Assembly: GCA_044222225.1 (NCBI GenBank)
Contig: JBGANR010000029.1
Location: forward strand, 1-49,437
Reading direction: 5' to 3'
Source: JBGANR01 sp044222225
GTDB taxonomy: Bacteria > Actinomycetota > Actinomycetes > Mycobacteriales > Mycobacteriaceae
DNA length: 49,437 bases
The position numbers and the translations under genes were made by a program. Every line of letters begins with the position of its first letter. The stretch's first letter is position 1. The notes under the pieces are model-generated. The model worked only from the letters and a program-made list of their open reading frames with translations, was not told where the DNA came from and searched no databases. Positions 1-7,969 of this stretch are shown piece after piece.

Positions 1-411
1 GCCCGGGCCTGCGGCATCGCGCAGCGGGCGTTCGAGTTGGGTGCTCGGTATGCGCAGCAGCGCACGACGTTCGGCAAGCCGATCGCGCAGCACCAGGCGA
101 TCGCGTTCAAGCTGGCCGAGATGGCGACGAAGGTGGAGGCCGCGCACCTCATGATGGTCAACGCCGCCCGGCTCAAGGATTCGGGCGAGCGCAACGACGT
201 CGCCGCCGGCATGGCGAAGTACTTGGCGAGTGAATACTGTGCCGAGGTGACGCAGGACAGCTTCCGCATCCACGGCGGTTACGGCTACTCGAAGGAATAC
301 GAGATCGAGCGCCTGATGCGGGATGCGCCGTTCCTGTTGATCGGTGAGGGGACGAGCGAGATCCAGAAGACCATCATCGCCCGGGGGGTGTTGCGGAGCT
401 ACGCGGTGTGA
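1..411 (+). CDS. Acyl-CoA dehydrogenase, C-terminal part (5' end outside window)
   Basis: The reading frame is open from base 1, so the gene starts left of the window; only the last 136 residues are seen. They form the C-terminal helical domain of a FAD-dependent acyl-CoA dehydrogenase, which oxidises an acyl-CoA to the 2-enoyl-CoA and passes electrons to ETF. Family marks include RTTFGKPIAQHQA, the HGGYGYSKEYEIERLMRD block, and GEGTSEIQK, whose first Glu sits where the catalytic base lies in medium-chain enzymes. The TGA stop directly abuts the stop of the opposite-strand KAP gene, so the two genes converge with no spacer. The substrate cannot be read from this fragment. The start must be taken from upstream sequence; the internal TTG at 37 is not a real start. 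Confidence 0.93.
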   Translation, partial: ARACGIAQRAFELGARYAQQRTTFGKPIAQHQAIAFKLAEMATKVEAAHLMMVNAARLKDSGERNDVAAGMAKYLASEYCAEVTQDSFRIHGGYGYSKEYEIERLMRDAPFLLIGEGTSEIQKTIIARGVLRSYAV

Positions 412-2604
412 TTAGTCCGGGTCGTTTCCGCTGAGGCTTGCCGTATGCGGAGGCTGGGCGCGACGCAACGTGTAGGCGGCAAATAGTTCTCGACCGTTGA
501 TCGTCACGTCGTTCATATCCAGCGCTGACGGGTTGTCAAAGCCGCTCAGATCGAACTCTTCACTTGGAATGACCTTCAAGAAGAGGTCGTCATAGAAGTG
601 ATCTAGGGAAGATGCTTCGGTGTCGGGTCTGCGCTGAATGCTGACGAATCGTGCGGCGATGCTCTGTTGGGATATCCCGCTTCCTTGCAGCGCTGCACGG
701 ACTTGTGCCCACATTGTGTCATCCATGAGATCGGAGAAGGACAGGATATTCTCTCCGGGCGGGGCGGACGGTGTTTGCAGGTCGCGCAAACATGCCTGTA
801 CTACCTGCTCGCGGATACTGCGCACAGCGACCGACAGTCGAGCGCCAGGGGGTGCGTTCCTCACGCGGTGATGGGTCAGTATCACTGCGGCGGAACCGAG
901 ACCGAACTCGTTGCAGTAGTCGTTGAGCATACGGCCCGTATCTTCGTCCGTGGGTGCGGTCGCTACTGCATGGGTGAGAATCCCGAAGATCACTGTGCCC
1001 CAGTCGAAGCGGAGACCTGCCGGGTCCAGATCGGGCAGGGATCGGGTGACCCAACGGGCGGCGTCTGCGCTGGTGTCTGGTGCGGATCCATCGATGACGT
1101 CGAGGCTGTTGTGTATCTTTGTCATTAGTCTGCGCCGTTGACGAGTGGGTGTTGAAAGGTGGCGGCTGATGATTGAGTTTGGGCCGAGTCGGCCTCGCCG
1201 GACCAGTTGCGAGAACGCTTCGCGGACTTCGACGTCGCTGAGATCGTCTTCCGGTATTGCGAACTGGAAATAACGGCCGAAGTAGTCTGGATTGCTGATC
1301 CGACAGGCGGCGGTTCGACTTGCCCACACAGTGCCTTGGTGGTGAGGCAAGCGTGGGAAGAGTGCGACCAACATCCGGTAGATCGCGACTACCGCCTCAT
1401 CACTGGTGTCGCGCGCGACGGTGGTGCGGACGCGCGCGACGGTGGTGCGGACGCGGGCGAGCCAGCCCTCGGCTGCGCCCGTCGCGCGGTTGTCGAGGGC
1501 GACCAACATGGGTTGCCACGTCTGGATTCCTTCGTAGAGGTCGGGGTAGTTCAGGCGGATGTAGGTGAGGACCGCGGCATCGAAGAGGTCGATCTCTTCT
1601 GGGCCGACCATCGAACACAACACGTCGGTCTGCACGCAAAGCTGTTTGATGCTGCGCAGGGTCAACACACCTGGGTCCGGGAGGGCGCGGATCAGGTGCT
1701 GGACGGCGTACTCAGTGGCCGATGTGTCGGGGTCTAGGCCGAGGTTTCCTGCGACTGTCAGGAGCCCTTCGTGTAGTTCGTTCTTGATGTGGGTTCGTTG
1801 GATCGGGGGAAGGAGGAAGGGGTATTGGACGATCTTCTCGAGGTAGTGGTGCGCGCGGTCCCTGTTGTCACGGGCCAGGTCTGAGGAGGTGAGCAGGTCC
1901 AACACCGTGGTCCTGTCGTATGAAAGCAGGTAGTGAACGTTTGGGAAGCGCCCGAGCAGTCGCACCGCTTTCATGACCGCCAGGAGTTCGTCGGCGTGCA
2001 GGCGATCGAGGTCGTCGACAACAACGAGTACGCGAGTGCCAGTCTCTTGGATGGCCTCGGAGATCTTGTTGAATCTGATCTGGAACGGGTCTTCGGGCGC
2101 GTTGAAGGTGCCAAGCTTATCGGCCAGTTCGTCGGCTCCTGCTTGCAATGCGGCGTCGACACCGCCGGGTGCCCACCTCTCAATGGCCGCAGTCCCCAGT
2201 TTCTTGCCGAATGCCAACGCAACCGGTGCTGCAGATTTCAGCATTTTCCGTGCTTTTTTGGCCTTTCTGGGAAGGGCGGATGCGATTGCCGTGTAGAACT
2301 CGGTGATCAGTGAGTCGATGTCGGATGTCGACCACGGGGTGAAGTGTGCAACAGACCAACGGTGAGCATCGGTGTCGGCTTCTTTTGAAATATCTCCGAG
2401 TGCTTCGCCGATCATGTTCAGCATTGAGGTTTTACCGCTTCCCCAGGGTCCGGCGAGGCCGAAGACGATGCTGGGTCCGGTTCCTGTTCTCGCGATGCGC
2501 TGCGCGATCCGGTTTGCGAAGACGGCCCGTGCTAGTCGATCCTCGCTCATGGACTCGATCGCTGCATCGCTACCATCTTCGGGCTGAGTTCGTGCCGGGC
2601 TCAT
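412..2604 (-). CDS. KAP-family P-loop NTPase
   Basis: A 730-residue protein with Walker A GPWGSGKTS at residues 52-60 and Walker B VLVVVDDLDRL at about 192-202, followed by a long helical region. This is the KAP NTPase arrangement (STAND/AAA-like; name from Kidins220/ARMS and PifA). Many family members carry membrane helices within the P-loop domain; here the region between the Walker motifs is basic and lacks a convincing transmembrane stretch, so the protein is probably cytoplasmic. Bacterial KAP proteins occur on mobile elements and some act in phage exclusion (PifA), but no partner gene is seen here. Codon use is visibly less G+C-biased than the flanking metabolic genes, which suggests acquisition by transfer. 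A 21-bp tandem duplication adds seven residues (VARVRTT twice). A TACGAT box ends nine bases before the ATG, so the mRNA may have almost no leader. Confidence 0.85.
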   Translation of the reverse strand: MSPARTQPEDGSDAAIESMSEDRLARAVFANRIAQRIARTGTGPSIVFGLAGPWGSGKTSMLNMIGEALGDISKEADTDAHRWSVAHFTPWSTSDIDSLITEFYTAIASALPRKAKKARKMLKSAAPVALAFGKKLGTAAIERWAPGGVDAALQAGADELADKLGTFNAPEDPFQIRFNKISEAIQETGTRVLVVVDDLDRLHADELLAVMKAVRLLGRFPNVHYLLSYDRTTVLDLLTSSDLARDNRDRAHHYLEKIVQYPFLLPPIQRTHIKNELHEGLLTVAGNLGLDPDTSATEYAVQHLIRALPDPGVLTLRSIKQLCVQTDVLCSMVGPEEIDLFDAAVLTYIRLNYPDLYEGIQTWQPMLVALDNRATGAAEGWLARVRTTVARVRTTVARDTSDEAVVAIYRMLVALFPRLPHHQGTVWASRTAACRISNPDYFGRYFQFAIPEDDLSDVEVREAFSQLVRRGRLGPNSIISRHLSTPTRQRRRLMTKIHNSLDVIDGSAPDTSADAARWVTRSLPDLDPAGLRFDWGTVIFGILTHAVATAPTDEDTGRMLNDYCNEFGLGSAAVILTHHRVRNAPPGARLSVAVRSIREQVVQACLRDLQTPSAPPGENILSFSDLMDDTMWAQVRAALQGSGISQQSIAARFVSIQRRPDTEASSLDHFYDDLFLKVIPSEEFDLSGFDNPSALDMNDVTINGRELFAAYTLRRAQPPHTASLSGNDPD
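1411..1452. repeat. Perfect 21-bp tandem duplication inside the KAP gene
   Basis: Bases 1411-1431 are repeated exactly at 1432-1452. The unit is a multiple of three, so the gene stays in frame and the protein gains a second VARVRTT heptad. The exact identity of the two units suggests a recent slippage event. Confidence 0.9.
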
Positions 2605-2722
2605 AGTCCACGAATCGTAGTGCTTGAGTTCGCTGGAGAGCCATCCAACCCGTCACGATTCACCGTTCGACGGTCACCTGCACAGACGGTTACCTGTACA
2701 GATTGAAGGGAGGGCGACCGGG

Positions 2723-2854
2723 ATGACACTGATGCTGGACGATCTCATGGCCGAGTACCCCGTGGACAGGGAGCGGATCGAGGCGCATAAGGACCGGACG
2801 CTCGCTGAAGTTCGAGCGTATCGCCGTCGGGGGCTGCTGGACGCGCCGGGCTGA
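2723..2854 (+). pseudogene. Probable remnant of an XRE-type antitoxin (43 residues)
   Basis: The ATG at 2723 follows a strong ribosome site (GAAGGGAGGG, 2705-2714), so initiation here is credible. The 43-residue product includes DDLMAEYPVDRERIEAHKDR and then TLAEVRAYRRR. From memory of the family, this resembles the N-terminal arm that precedes the helix-turn-helix of HigA-like XRE antitoxins. The helix-turn-helix itself is missing: the frame stops at 2854 where that domain should begin, and I could not restore it convincingly in another frame. I therefore call a truncated gene. It lies beside the KAP NTPase, consistent with a decayed accessory patch. It could instead be a genuine small protein of unknown role. 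Confidence 0.45.
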
Positions 2855-3066
2855 ACGTCCCGCGCGGCGGATCCGTGGTGTCGATCGACGACTCGGACGG
2901 CCGGTGGTCGCGGAGCTGTAGGTACGATCGAGCGCGTCGTCGGATTGTCGGCTTCGGCCGAGAGGTTCGATGACCCTCCTGTCGGGCCGTCGGTGCTCTT
3001 CGACAGCGGGGAGCGACCGTACGCCTGTTCGGCAGGTAGGGCCGCTCTCTCGAAGGGAGGTCGGTC

Positions 3067-3210
3067 ATGCATCCGTTCAGATATCTGAACCTGCGTGACC
3101 TGGGGCGACTGTCGCCGAAACGACAGAACGCCGTCCTTGCGCTCGTGGGTTTCGCAATCCTCGCGCAAATGACGGCGTCCGTCGTGGTGGTGCTCGTCGT
3201 GATCCTGTAA
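3067..3210 (+). CDS. Small single-pass membrane protein (47 residues)
   Basis: A short gene, identified by its perfect ribosome site GAAGGGAGG six bases before the ATG and by its composition. The N-terminal half is polar and basic (MHPFRYLNLRDLGRLSPKRQ) and the rest is one hydrophobic helix running to the C terminus (NAVLALVGFAILAQM, then TASVVVVLVVIL). That fits a membrane-anchored peptide with a positive cytoplasmic tail. A strong hairpin starts 16 bases after the stop, and a TACGAT box near 2923-2928 could be its promoter, so it looks like a self-contained transcription unit. I do not recognise the family. It lacks the features of a known toxin, though hydrophobic C-terminal peptides of this size include type I toxins and small membrane regulators. 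Confidence 0.6.
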   Translation: MHPFRYLNLRDLGRLSPKRQNAVLALVGFAILAQMTASVVVVLVVIL

Positions 3211-3226
3211 CAGGATCTTGACCCCA

Positions 3227-3260
3227 GGCCCTCGTCAGTGTTACAGCACTGGCGGGGGCC
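3227..3260 (+). terminator. Hairpin terminator after the 47-residue peptide gene
   Basis: A 14-bp stem (3227-3240 with 3247-3260, two G-U pairs) encloses the loop TTACAG and is followed by CCTTTGT. It sits just after the stop at 3210 and resembles a G+C-rich, weakly tailed actinobacterial terminator. From here to the PucR stop at 3421 I see no other feature. Confidence 0.7.
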
Positions 3261-3420
3261 CCTTTGTCGGCGGCGGCGCGTCGTCGACATCACCGAGTAT
3301 GCCTGCCCTGTCGGACGACCGTCAATCGCAGTCCGTCACACCGGCAGGCCCAGCACGATCCTGAGAAGCCGATCGCCCGGGTAGTCAGTGCCCGCGGGAT
3401 CCGGGCGTCCGCGGACCGGA

Positions 3421-4620
3421 TCAGAAAGTATCCGGATGCCACGGATGACGGCTGCGGTTCACGCGCATCTGTTTGATCGCGATGTGCAGGTCGGTGCGGG
3501 TGCGACCGTCGGTGAGGTCGGCGGCCAGGAGTTCGCTGATGCGTCGGAGTCGGTAATACAGACTGGTGCGATGGAGGTGGAGTTCGGCGGCGGTCCGTTG
3601 GGCGTCGCCGGCGTTGTCGAAGTAGGTCTCCAGCGTCTGGAGCAGGATGTCCGCCCGAGGTTCGGCGTCGAGGAGAGGGCTGAGTCGCCGGGTCGGGTCC
3701 GGACGTCGGTCGGCGGGGAGAAGGTGCTGGTAGCCGGCCAGCTCGGGCCAGATGAGGACGGATGTTTTGGTCGGTTCGATCGCCGCGGCGTCGGCCGCGG
3801 CGCGGGATCGATAGAACGCGGCAGCCACGGCGTCGGCGGTGATGGTGGTGGGAGCGCTGACGCCGACGACCAGGGTGTATCCGGTCGGCGTCCAGCGGGC
3901 GAGGGCCGTGACCGTTGCGTCGGCGAATCGCTCGACGCGGTCGGGCGGCAGCAGCAGTGTGATCGTCCGCGATTGCACTGCTATCGCCGAGGCCGGGCAC
4001 CGGCGGCGGATCGCGGCTCGAACATCTGCGACATCGCCGCGAAGATCGGGTTGTGCATGACCGCCCGTTGCGGCGAGGGCCGCGGTGGCGATGACAAACC
4101 GGCGGTCGGGGCCGGCGCGGAGGCATTCGCGTAGCCGGTGACAGGTGTCTACGGGGTCGACGGGCTGGGGTCGGCCGAGGAGGTGGAACAGGTCGTCGGC
4201 GCTTCGGTGGGACGGGCCGTCGTCGCGCTCGGCCCGCAGCAGCGCGGCGATGCGATCGGCGGCCTTGATGAGGATCCGGTGGTCGATGTCGTCCGGCTCG
4301 GCACCGGTGTGGATGATCCACAGGCTGCCGAGCCGGGTGCGTCCGTCGTGGATCGGCATGCAGGTCCGGGCCGTCATGCCCAGATCGGGATTGGCCGGCA
4401 ATGTCACGGGGCCGCGAGCGGTATCGACGCCGTTCGCCTGCTGCCAGGCGCGGACGTCTGCAGGCACGGTGCGGGTCAGGATCGCCGACGTCCGGACCCG
4501 GTCGATGTCGGGCGACTGCGCGCTGTAGGCCACCAGGTGCCCGGATTCGTCGTCGAGAGAGACGCTGCGGTGCAGGTCGGCGGCGAGTGAGTCCAGATCG
4601 ATCTGGAGTTGCGACTGCAT
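3421..4620 (-). CDS. PucR/CdaR-type transcriptional regulator
   Basis: A 399-residue regulator. The C terminus holds the PucR-type helix-turn-helix (GDAQRTAAELHLHRTSLYYR, then LRRISELLAADL), which follows a central GGDEF-like region. The N-terminal portion resembles a GAF/sensory domain and may bind a small effector. Members of this family usually activate adjacent catabolic genes for purines, amino acids or similar nitrogen compounds. The start is supported by GGGAGG six bases upstream. It is divergent from the SHMT-like gene across a 154-bp gap that carries a perfect palindrome, so it most likely controls that gene and itself. The effector is unknown. Confidence 0.88.
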   Translation of the reverse strand: MQSQLQIDLDSLAADLHRSVSLDDESGHLVAYSAQSPDIDRVRTSAILTRTVPADVRAWQQANGVDTARGPVTLPANPDLGMTARTCMPIHDGRTRLGSLWIIHTGAEPDDIDHRILIKAADRIAALLRAERDDGPSHRSADDLFHLLGRPQPVDPVDTCHRLRECLRAGPDRRFVIATAALAATGGHAQPDLRGDVADVRAAIRRRCPASAIAVQSRTITLLLPPDRVERFADATVTALARWTPTGYTLVVGVSAPTTITADAVAAAFYRSRAAADAAAIEPTKTSVLIWPELAGYQHLLPADRRPDPTRRLSPLLDAEPRADILLQTLETYFDNAGDAQRTAAELHLHRTSLYYRLRRISELLAADLTDGRTRTDLHIAIKQMRVNRSRHPWHPDTF

Positions 4621-4637
4621 CTGACGCCTCCCAGGGT

Positions 4638-4653
4638 TCCTACAAGTGTAGGA
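4638..4653. promoter_or_regulatory. Perfect palindrome between pucR-type gene and SHMT-like gene (candidate operator)
   Basis: TCCTACAAGTGTAGGA consists of perfect 7-bp arms around AG. It lies 18 bases upstream of the PucR-type start codon, just above that gene's ribosome site, and about 120 bases upstream of the divergent PLP-enzyme gene. Position and symmetry suggest a dimer-binding operator, most simply for the adjacent regulator. Confidence 0.6.
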
Positions 4654-4774
4654 GAGGCGGCGGCCGGAATCGGTTCATGTGCTCGACGCGCCAGCACCCC
4701 GCCAGTCCTAATGTTGGCCATCAAGCGCGCCGACATCCCGGCCGCGACCCCGCCTACCTCGTCTGGAGCCGACG

Positions 4775-6112
4775 TTGAGCCGATCCCTATCGCCCCGCCC
4801 GTGGACGCCGACACACGTCGAGGATCGCGTGCGGACGGTCGCCGATGCCACCGCGACATGGGACGCGGCCGGGGTGGATCGCGAACTGCATCGCCTCGTG
4901 GCGGAGAACCATCGGATCCACGATGTCGACTGCGTCAACCTCAATCCGGCGACCAACGTCATGAACCCGAAGGCCGAGGCCCTGCTGTCCGCCGGTCTGG
5001 GCTCGCGCCCGTCGTTGGGCTATCCGGGGGAGAAGTACGAAACCGGCCTGGAGGCCATCGAGCAGATCGAGATCATCGCCGCCGAGTTGGTCGCCGAGGT
5101 GTTCTCCGCCGGGTTCGCCGAGGTGCGGGTGCCGTCCGGGGCGATCGCGAACCTGTACGCGTTCATGGCCACCTGCCGGCCCGGCGACACGATCATCGTG
5201 CCGCCGCCGGCGATCGGCGGGCACGTCACGCACCAGGCCGCGGGCGCCGCCGGCCTCTATGGGCTCACCACCGTATCGGCGCCGGTCCGCCCCGACGGCT
5301 ACACCGTCGACGTCGACGCGCTGCGGACGCTGGCCGAACAGATCCGCCCGACGCTCATCACCATCGGCGGCAGCCTCAACCTGTTCCCGCATCCGGTGCC
5401 GCAGATTCGCGAGATCGCCGACTCTGTCGGGGCCACGGTGCTCTTCGACGCCGCGCACCTGTGCGGCATGATCGCCGGCCGGGCCTGGCCGAACCCGTTG
5501 TCCGAGGGCGCGCATCTGATGACGATGAGCACTTACAAGAGCCTCGGCGGACCGCCCGGCGGCCTGATCGTCACCGACGACGCCGGCCTCGCTCAGCGGC
5601 TGGACGCGATCGCCTACCCGGGGCTCACCGCCAACTTCGACGCCGGCAAGGTCGCCGCACTGGCGCTGACGATGCTCGATTGGAAGGTCGCCGGACGCGC
5701 GTACGCCGCGGCGATGATCGAGACCGCCGGGGCCTTGGCCGCCGAGCTCGTCGCGCTGGGCCTGCCCGTGCATCAGGCCGCCCGCGGCGGGACGACCACG
5801 CATCAGTTCGCCCTGGAAACGGCGGATTTCGGCGGTGGTCAGCGGGCGGCCGGGCGGCTCCGGGCGTCGAACCTGCTGGCCTGCGGCATCGGCCTGCCGA
5901 TCGCGGCGGTGCCCGGCGACCTGAACGGTCTGCGGATCGGCACCCCGGAACTCGTCCGCCTGGGCATGACGCCCGCCGACATGCCGGCGCTGGCCTCGTT
6001 CATCGCTCGCGGGCTCGACCCGGCCGCCGACGCGGCGGCGACTGCCGGCGAGGTCAGCCGATGGCGCCGAGGATTCACCGGCGTCCGGTTCACCGCGGAC
6101 GATCCCGCCTGA
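4775..6112 (+). CDS. Serine-hydroxymethyltransferase-like PLP enzyme
   Basis: A 445-residue fold-type I PLP enzyme of the SHMT family. The substrate/PLP region includes SLGYPGEKYETGLEAIEQIE, and the PLP lysine is K255 in STYKSLGGPPGG. True SHMT has a conserved TTHK before the rearranged lysine loop; here the His is replaced (STYK). That argues against a housekeeping glyA and for a side branch such as alpha-methylserine hydroxymethyltransferase or aldolase, or a threonine-aldolase-like enzyme. The TTG start is the first of the conserved frame and is preceded by a weak TCTGGAG. The gene is divergent from the PucR-type regulator and probably under its control. It converges on the cupin gene at 6126. 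Family confidence is high; the reaction is inferred. Confidence 0.85.
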   Translation: MSRSLSPRPWTPTHVEDRVRTVADATATWDAAGVDRELHRLVAENHRIHDVDCVNLNPATNVMNPKAEALLSAGLGSRPSLGYPGEKYETGLEAIEQIEIIAAELVAEVFSAGFAEVRVPSGAIANLYAFMATCRPGDTIIVPPPAIGGHVTHQAAGAAGLYGLTTVSAPVRPDGYTVDVDALRTLAEQIRPTLITIGGSLNLFPHPVPQIREIADSVGATVLFDAAHLCGMIAGRAWPNPLSEGAHLMTMSTYKSLGGPPGGLIVTDDAGLAQRLDAIAYPGLTANFDAGKVAALALTMLDWKVAGRAYAAAMIETAGALAAELVALGLPVHQAARGGTTTHQFALETADFGGGQRAAGRLRASNLLACGIGLPIAAVPGDLNGLRIGTPELVRLGMTPADMPALASFIARGLDPAADAAATAGEVSRWRRGFTGVRFTADDPA

Positions 6113-6125
6113 CGGGCGCTGCGCG

Positions 6126-6650
6126 TCAGCGTTGCGCCGCCACCATGATCGAGACGACGACGGCCGGCTCGTCGGTGTTGTTGCGCCAGGCGTGCACCGT
6201 GCCGCGCTGGACGAGATTGTCGCCGGGACGCAGCACGACCTCGCAGTCTTCGAGCACGGCGCGGACCTCGCCGCGGACCACGGTGACGACGTCGACGGTG
6301 TCGGTCGCGTGCGCGCCGGGGATGGCGCCGGGGGTGCCGGCCTGCTCGCCGTAGACGGCGGCGATCGCCTTGGCGTACTCGGCCGCGTCGACCTTCGCGT
6401 TGGGGGCGAAGGTGCACATTCGGTAGACGAGCCCGCCGGCGTCGGGGCGACGCACCTCGCCGTCGAGCCCGTCGCCGTCGTCGACGTTGGGCGGCAGCTG
6501 GTCGAACCGCCAGATGTCCATGACGAGGGAGCCGTCCGGGCGGCGGGCGACGGTCGTGACGTCCTCGTCGCTGACGATCGTCGACCGGCCGTCGGGGCCG
6601 ACGCCCGTCACGACGCGGCGGGTGGTTCGGTCTGCAGATTCCGTTGGCAC
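6126..6650 (-). CDS. Cupin-domain protein
   Basis: A 174-residue protein with a single C-terminal cupin barrel: GAHATDTVDVVTVVRGEVRA, then PGDNLVQRGTVHAWRNNTD. The histidines lie in plausible metal or substrate positions (GAHATDT and GTVHAW). The start is the GTG at 6650, chosen because GAAGGGG lies eight bases upstream; a much longer upstream frame is an artefact of the divergent gene. Such stand-alone cupins can be isomerases, dioxygenases or ligand-binding accessory proteins, and I cannot choose. It shares a 126-bp bidirectional promoter region with the shikimate-dehydrogenase-like gene, including a TATACT box on this strand and the island's operator-like motif. Confidence 0.8.
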   Translation of the reverse strand: MPTESADRTTRRVVTGVGPDGRSTIVSDEDVTTVARRPDGSLVMDIWRFDQLPPNVDDGDGLDGEVRRPDAGGLVYRMCTFAPNAKVDAAEYAKAIAAVYGEQAGTPGAIPGAHATDTVDVVTVVRGEVRAVLEDCEVVLRPGDNLVQRGTVHAWRNNTDEPAVVVSIMVAAQR

Positions 6651-6681
6651 TGGTTGCGCCCCTTCGTTGCTAAGTGGTTGT

Positions 6682-6697
6682 TCAAAGTATAATGTGT
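6682..6697. promoter_or_regulatory. Bidirectional promoter with operator-like motif (site 1)
   Basis: TCAAAGTATAATGTGT contains a consensus TATAAT (6688-6693) for the rightward gene and, on the other strand, TATACT for the leftward cupin gene. The same sequence matches the motif at 16439 and 21782, so a bound repressor would block both promoters at once. A second inverted repeat, CACGTTC/GAACGTG, lies just downstream at 6705-6711 and 6718-6724 and may add a leader hairpin or a second operator. Confidence 0.65.
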
Positions 6698-6776
6698 TGG
6701 TCGTCACGTTCGAGGGGGAACGTGCCACCGGTCGCGCCGGCGCGCGCCGGATCGGCTCTCTGAAAGGCAGACAGGT

Positions 6777-7580
6777 ATGACCACGCAACTCAACGGCGCG
6801 TCGCGGCTGTTCCCCATCATCGGCGACCCGGTCAAGTACGCGGAGTCTCCGGTGCGTCTCACGCAGACGTTCGCCGACCGCGGCCGGCCCGGTGTGTGCG
6901 TGCCGCTGGAGATCCGCGCGGACGACCTGCCGGTCGCGTTGGCCGCCCTGTCGATCATGCGGAACGTCGACGGACTCCTGGTCACCATGCCGCACAAGGC
7001 CGCGGTCGTGCCCCATTGCAGCACCCTTTCGCGCCGATCGACTCTGCTCGGCGTCGTGAGCCACATGCGCCGGAACGCCGACGGCACGTGGCACGGCGAC
7101 GTGTTCGACGGGATCTCGTTCGTGCAGGCGCAGATCGACAACGGAGCGACGGTCGAGGGCGCTCGCGCGCTTCTCTTCGGCGCCGGCGGGGCGGGCAGTG
7201 CCATCGCGATCGATCTGGTGGAGAGGGGTGTGAGCGAGCTGGTGATTCATGATCCCAATGAGGCCCGGGTCGCCGAGCTCATCGCGGATCTCGCCGGCAT
7301 CGGGGCGGCCGTCGTCCGGGCCGGTTCGGCCGATCCCACCGGGATGGATCTCGTGCTCAACGCGACGCCCATGGGCATGAACGAGGACGACCCGTTGCCG
7401 GTCGACCCGGCTCTGCTGAAGGAGGGGATGTTCGTCGGCGACGTGGTAGCCGGCCACGGCGTGACGCGCCTCATCGCCGCGGCGCGAGCGGCCGGTTGTG
7501 GGACGGCGACCGGGGCGGACATGGTGATCGCCGGGCTGAAGCCCATCGCCGACTTCATGTCCGGCGCGGTCTCCGGTTGA
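6777..7580 (+). CDS. Shikimate/quinate dehydrogenase-like NAD(P) oxidoreductase
   Basis: A 267-residue AroE-family protein. The N-terminal substrate domain contains GDPVKYAESP (matching the AroE GxPxxxSxSP region), LLVTMPHK with catalytic K74, and VFDGISF with D111 in the place of the catalytic Asp. The Rossmann domain follows, with GAGGAGSA, and the C-terminal ADMVIAGLKPIADFM replaces the usual QA-containing helix. Family members reduce dehydroshikimate or oxidise quinate/shikimate. The SxS motif is altered, and the gene sits in a catabolic island rather than with aro genes, so a catabolic hydroxy-acid substrate is likelier than shikimate biosynthesis. Its start has AAAGGCAGACAGGT upstream. 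It is probably regulated through the overlapping TATAAT/operator site. Confidence 0.87.
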   Translation: MTTQLNGASRLFPIIGDPVKYAESPVRLTQTFADRGRPGVCVPLEIRADDLPVALAALSIMRNVDGLLVTMPHKAAVVPHCSTLSRRSTLLGVVSHMRRNADGTWHGDVFDGISFVQAQIDNGATVEGARALLFGAGGAGSAIAIDLVERGVSELVIHDPNEARVAELIADLAGIGAAVVRAGSADPTGMDLVLNATPMGMNEDDPLPVDPALLKEGMFVGDVVAGHGVTRLIAAARAAGCGTATGADMVIAGLKPIADFMSGAVSG

Positions 7581-7670
7581 CGGTGGTCGGCTGAACCGTC
7601 GAGAAGCGCCGGATTCGACCGATGAGGCGCGTGAGACCTCCCGGCTTCGTGGTGGCGCCGGGACGCGAGT

Positions 7671-7700
7671 GGCCGGTGTGGATCCCCTCCCGCACCGGCC
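7671..7700. terminator. Hairpin in the 7581-7969 gap (possible bidirectional terminator)
   Basis: GGCCGGTG (7671-7678) pairs perfectly with CACCGGCC (7693-7700), and three more pairs extend it inward. A GTTTTT run lies about 20 bases further on. It separates the convergent shikimate-dehydrogenase-like and alcohol-dehydrogenase genes. Elsewhere in the 389-bp gap there is a TATATA box near 7768 and a small inverted repeat, TACC-AGTC-GGTA (7801-7812), with no convincing gene downstream. Confidence 0.55.
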
Positions 7701-7969
7701 GCTCTGCATCTGTGCATGTCGTTTTTGCGCCTCGACCGAAAGCTGTCGCTGAGCGGGGGTCCGTGGATATATAGACCGCCGGCGTCCGCATGGCGTCAGG
7801 TACCAGTCGGTATCAGAATCGGACAGGGGAGAGAGCGCCGCGGCCGGGCGTCTCGACCGCCAGTCCTCAACGCTTATCGCTTATGTCGTCGACCGGCTCG
7901 AAGAGGCTGCGAGGGTCGCTCGGGCGATGGGCTACATGGCGTCCTACCCGGCGCCGAGCGGCACCGGCG

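Noticed and set aside
1411..1452. Possible CRISPR or minisatellite array in the KAP gene
   Set aside because: Only two contiguous copies, no spacers, in frame; a simple tandem duplication.
4775..6112. Housekeeping glyA
   Set aside because: The lysine loop reads STYK instead of TTHK, and the gene pairs with a catabolic-type PucR regulator.
4609..6354. 581-codon plus-strand frame overlapping the SHMT-like gene
   Set aside because: Arg-rich shadow in another frame; the motif-bearing frame is 4775-6112.
6651..7709. N-terminal extension of the cupin frame across the shikimate-dehydrogenase-like gene
   Set aside because: It is antisense to a well-supported gene, and GTG 6650 has a good ribosome site.
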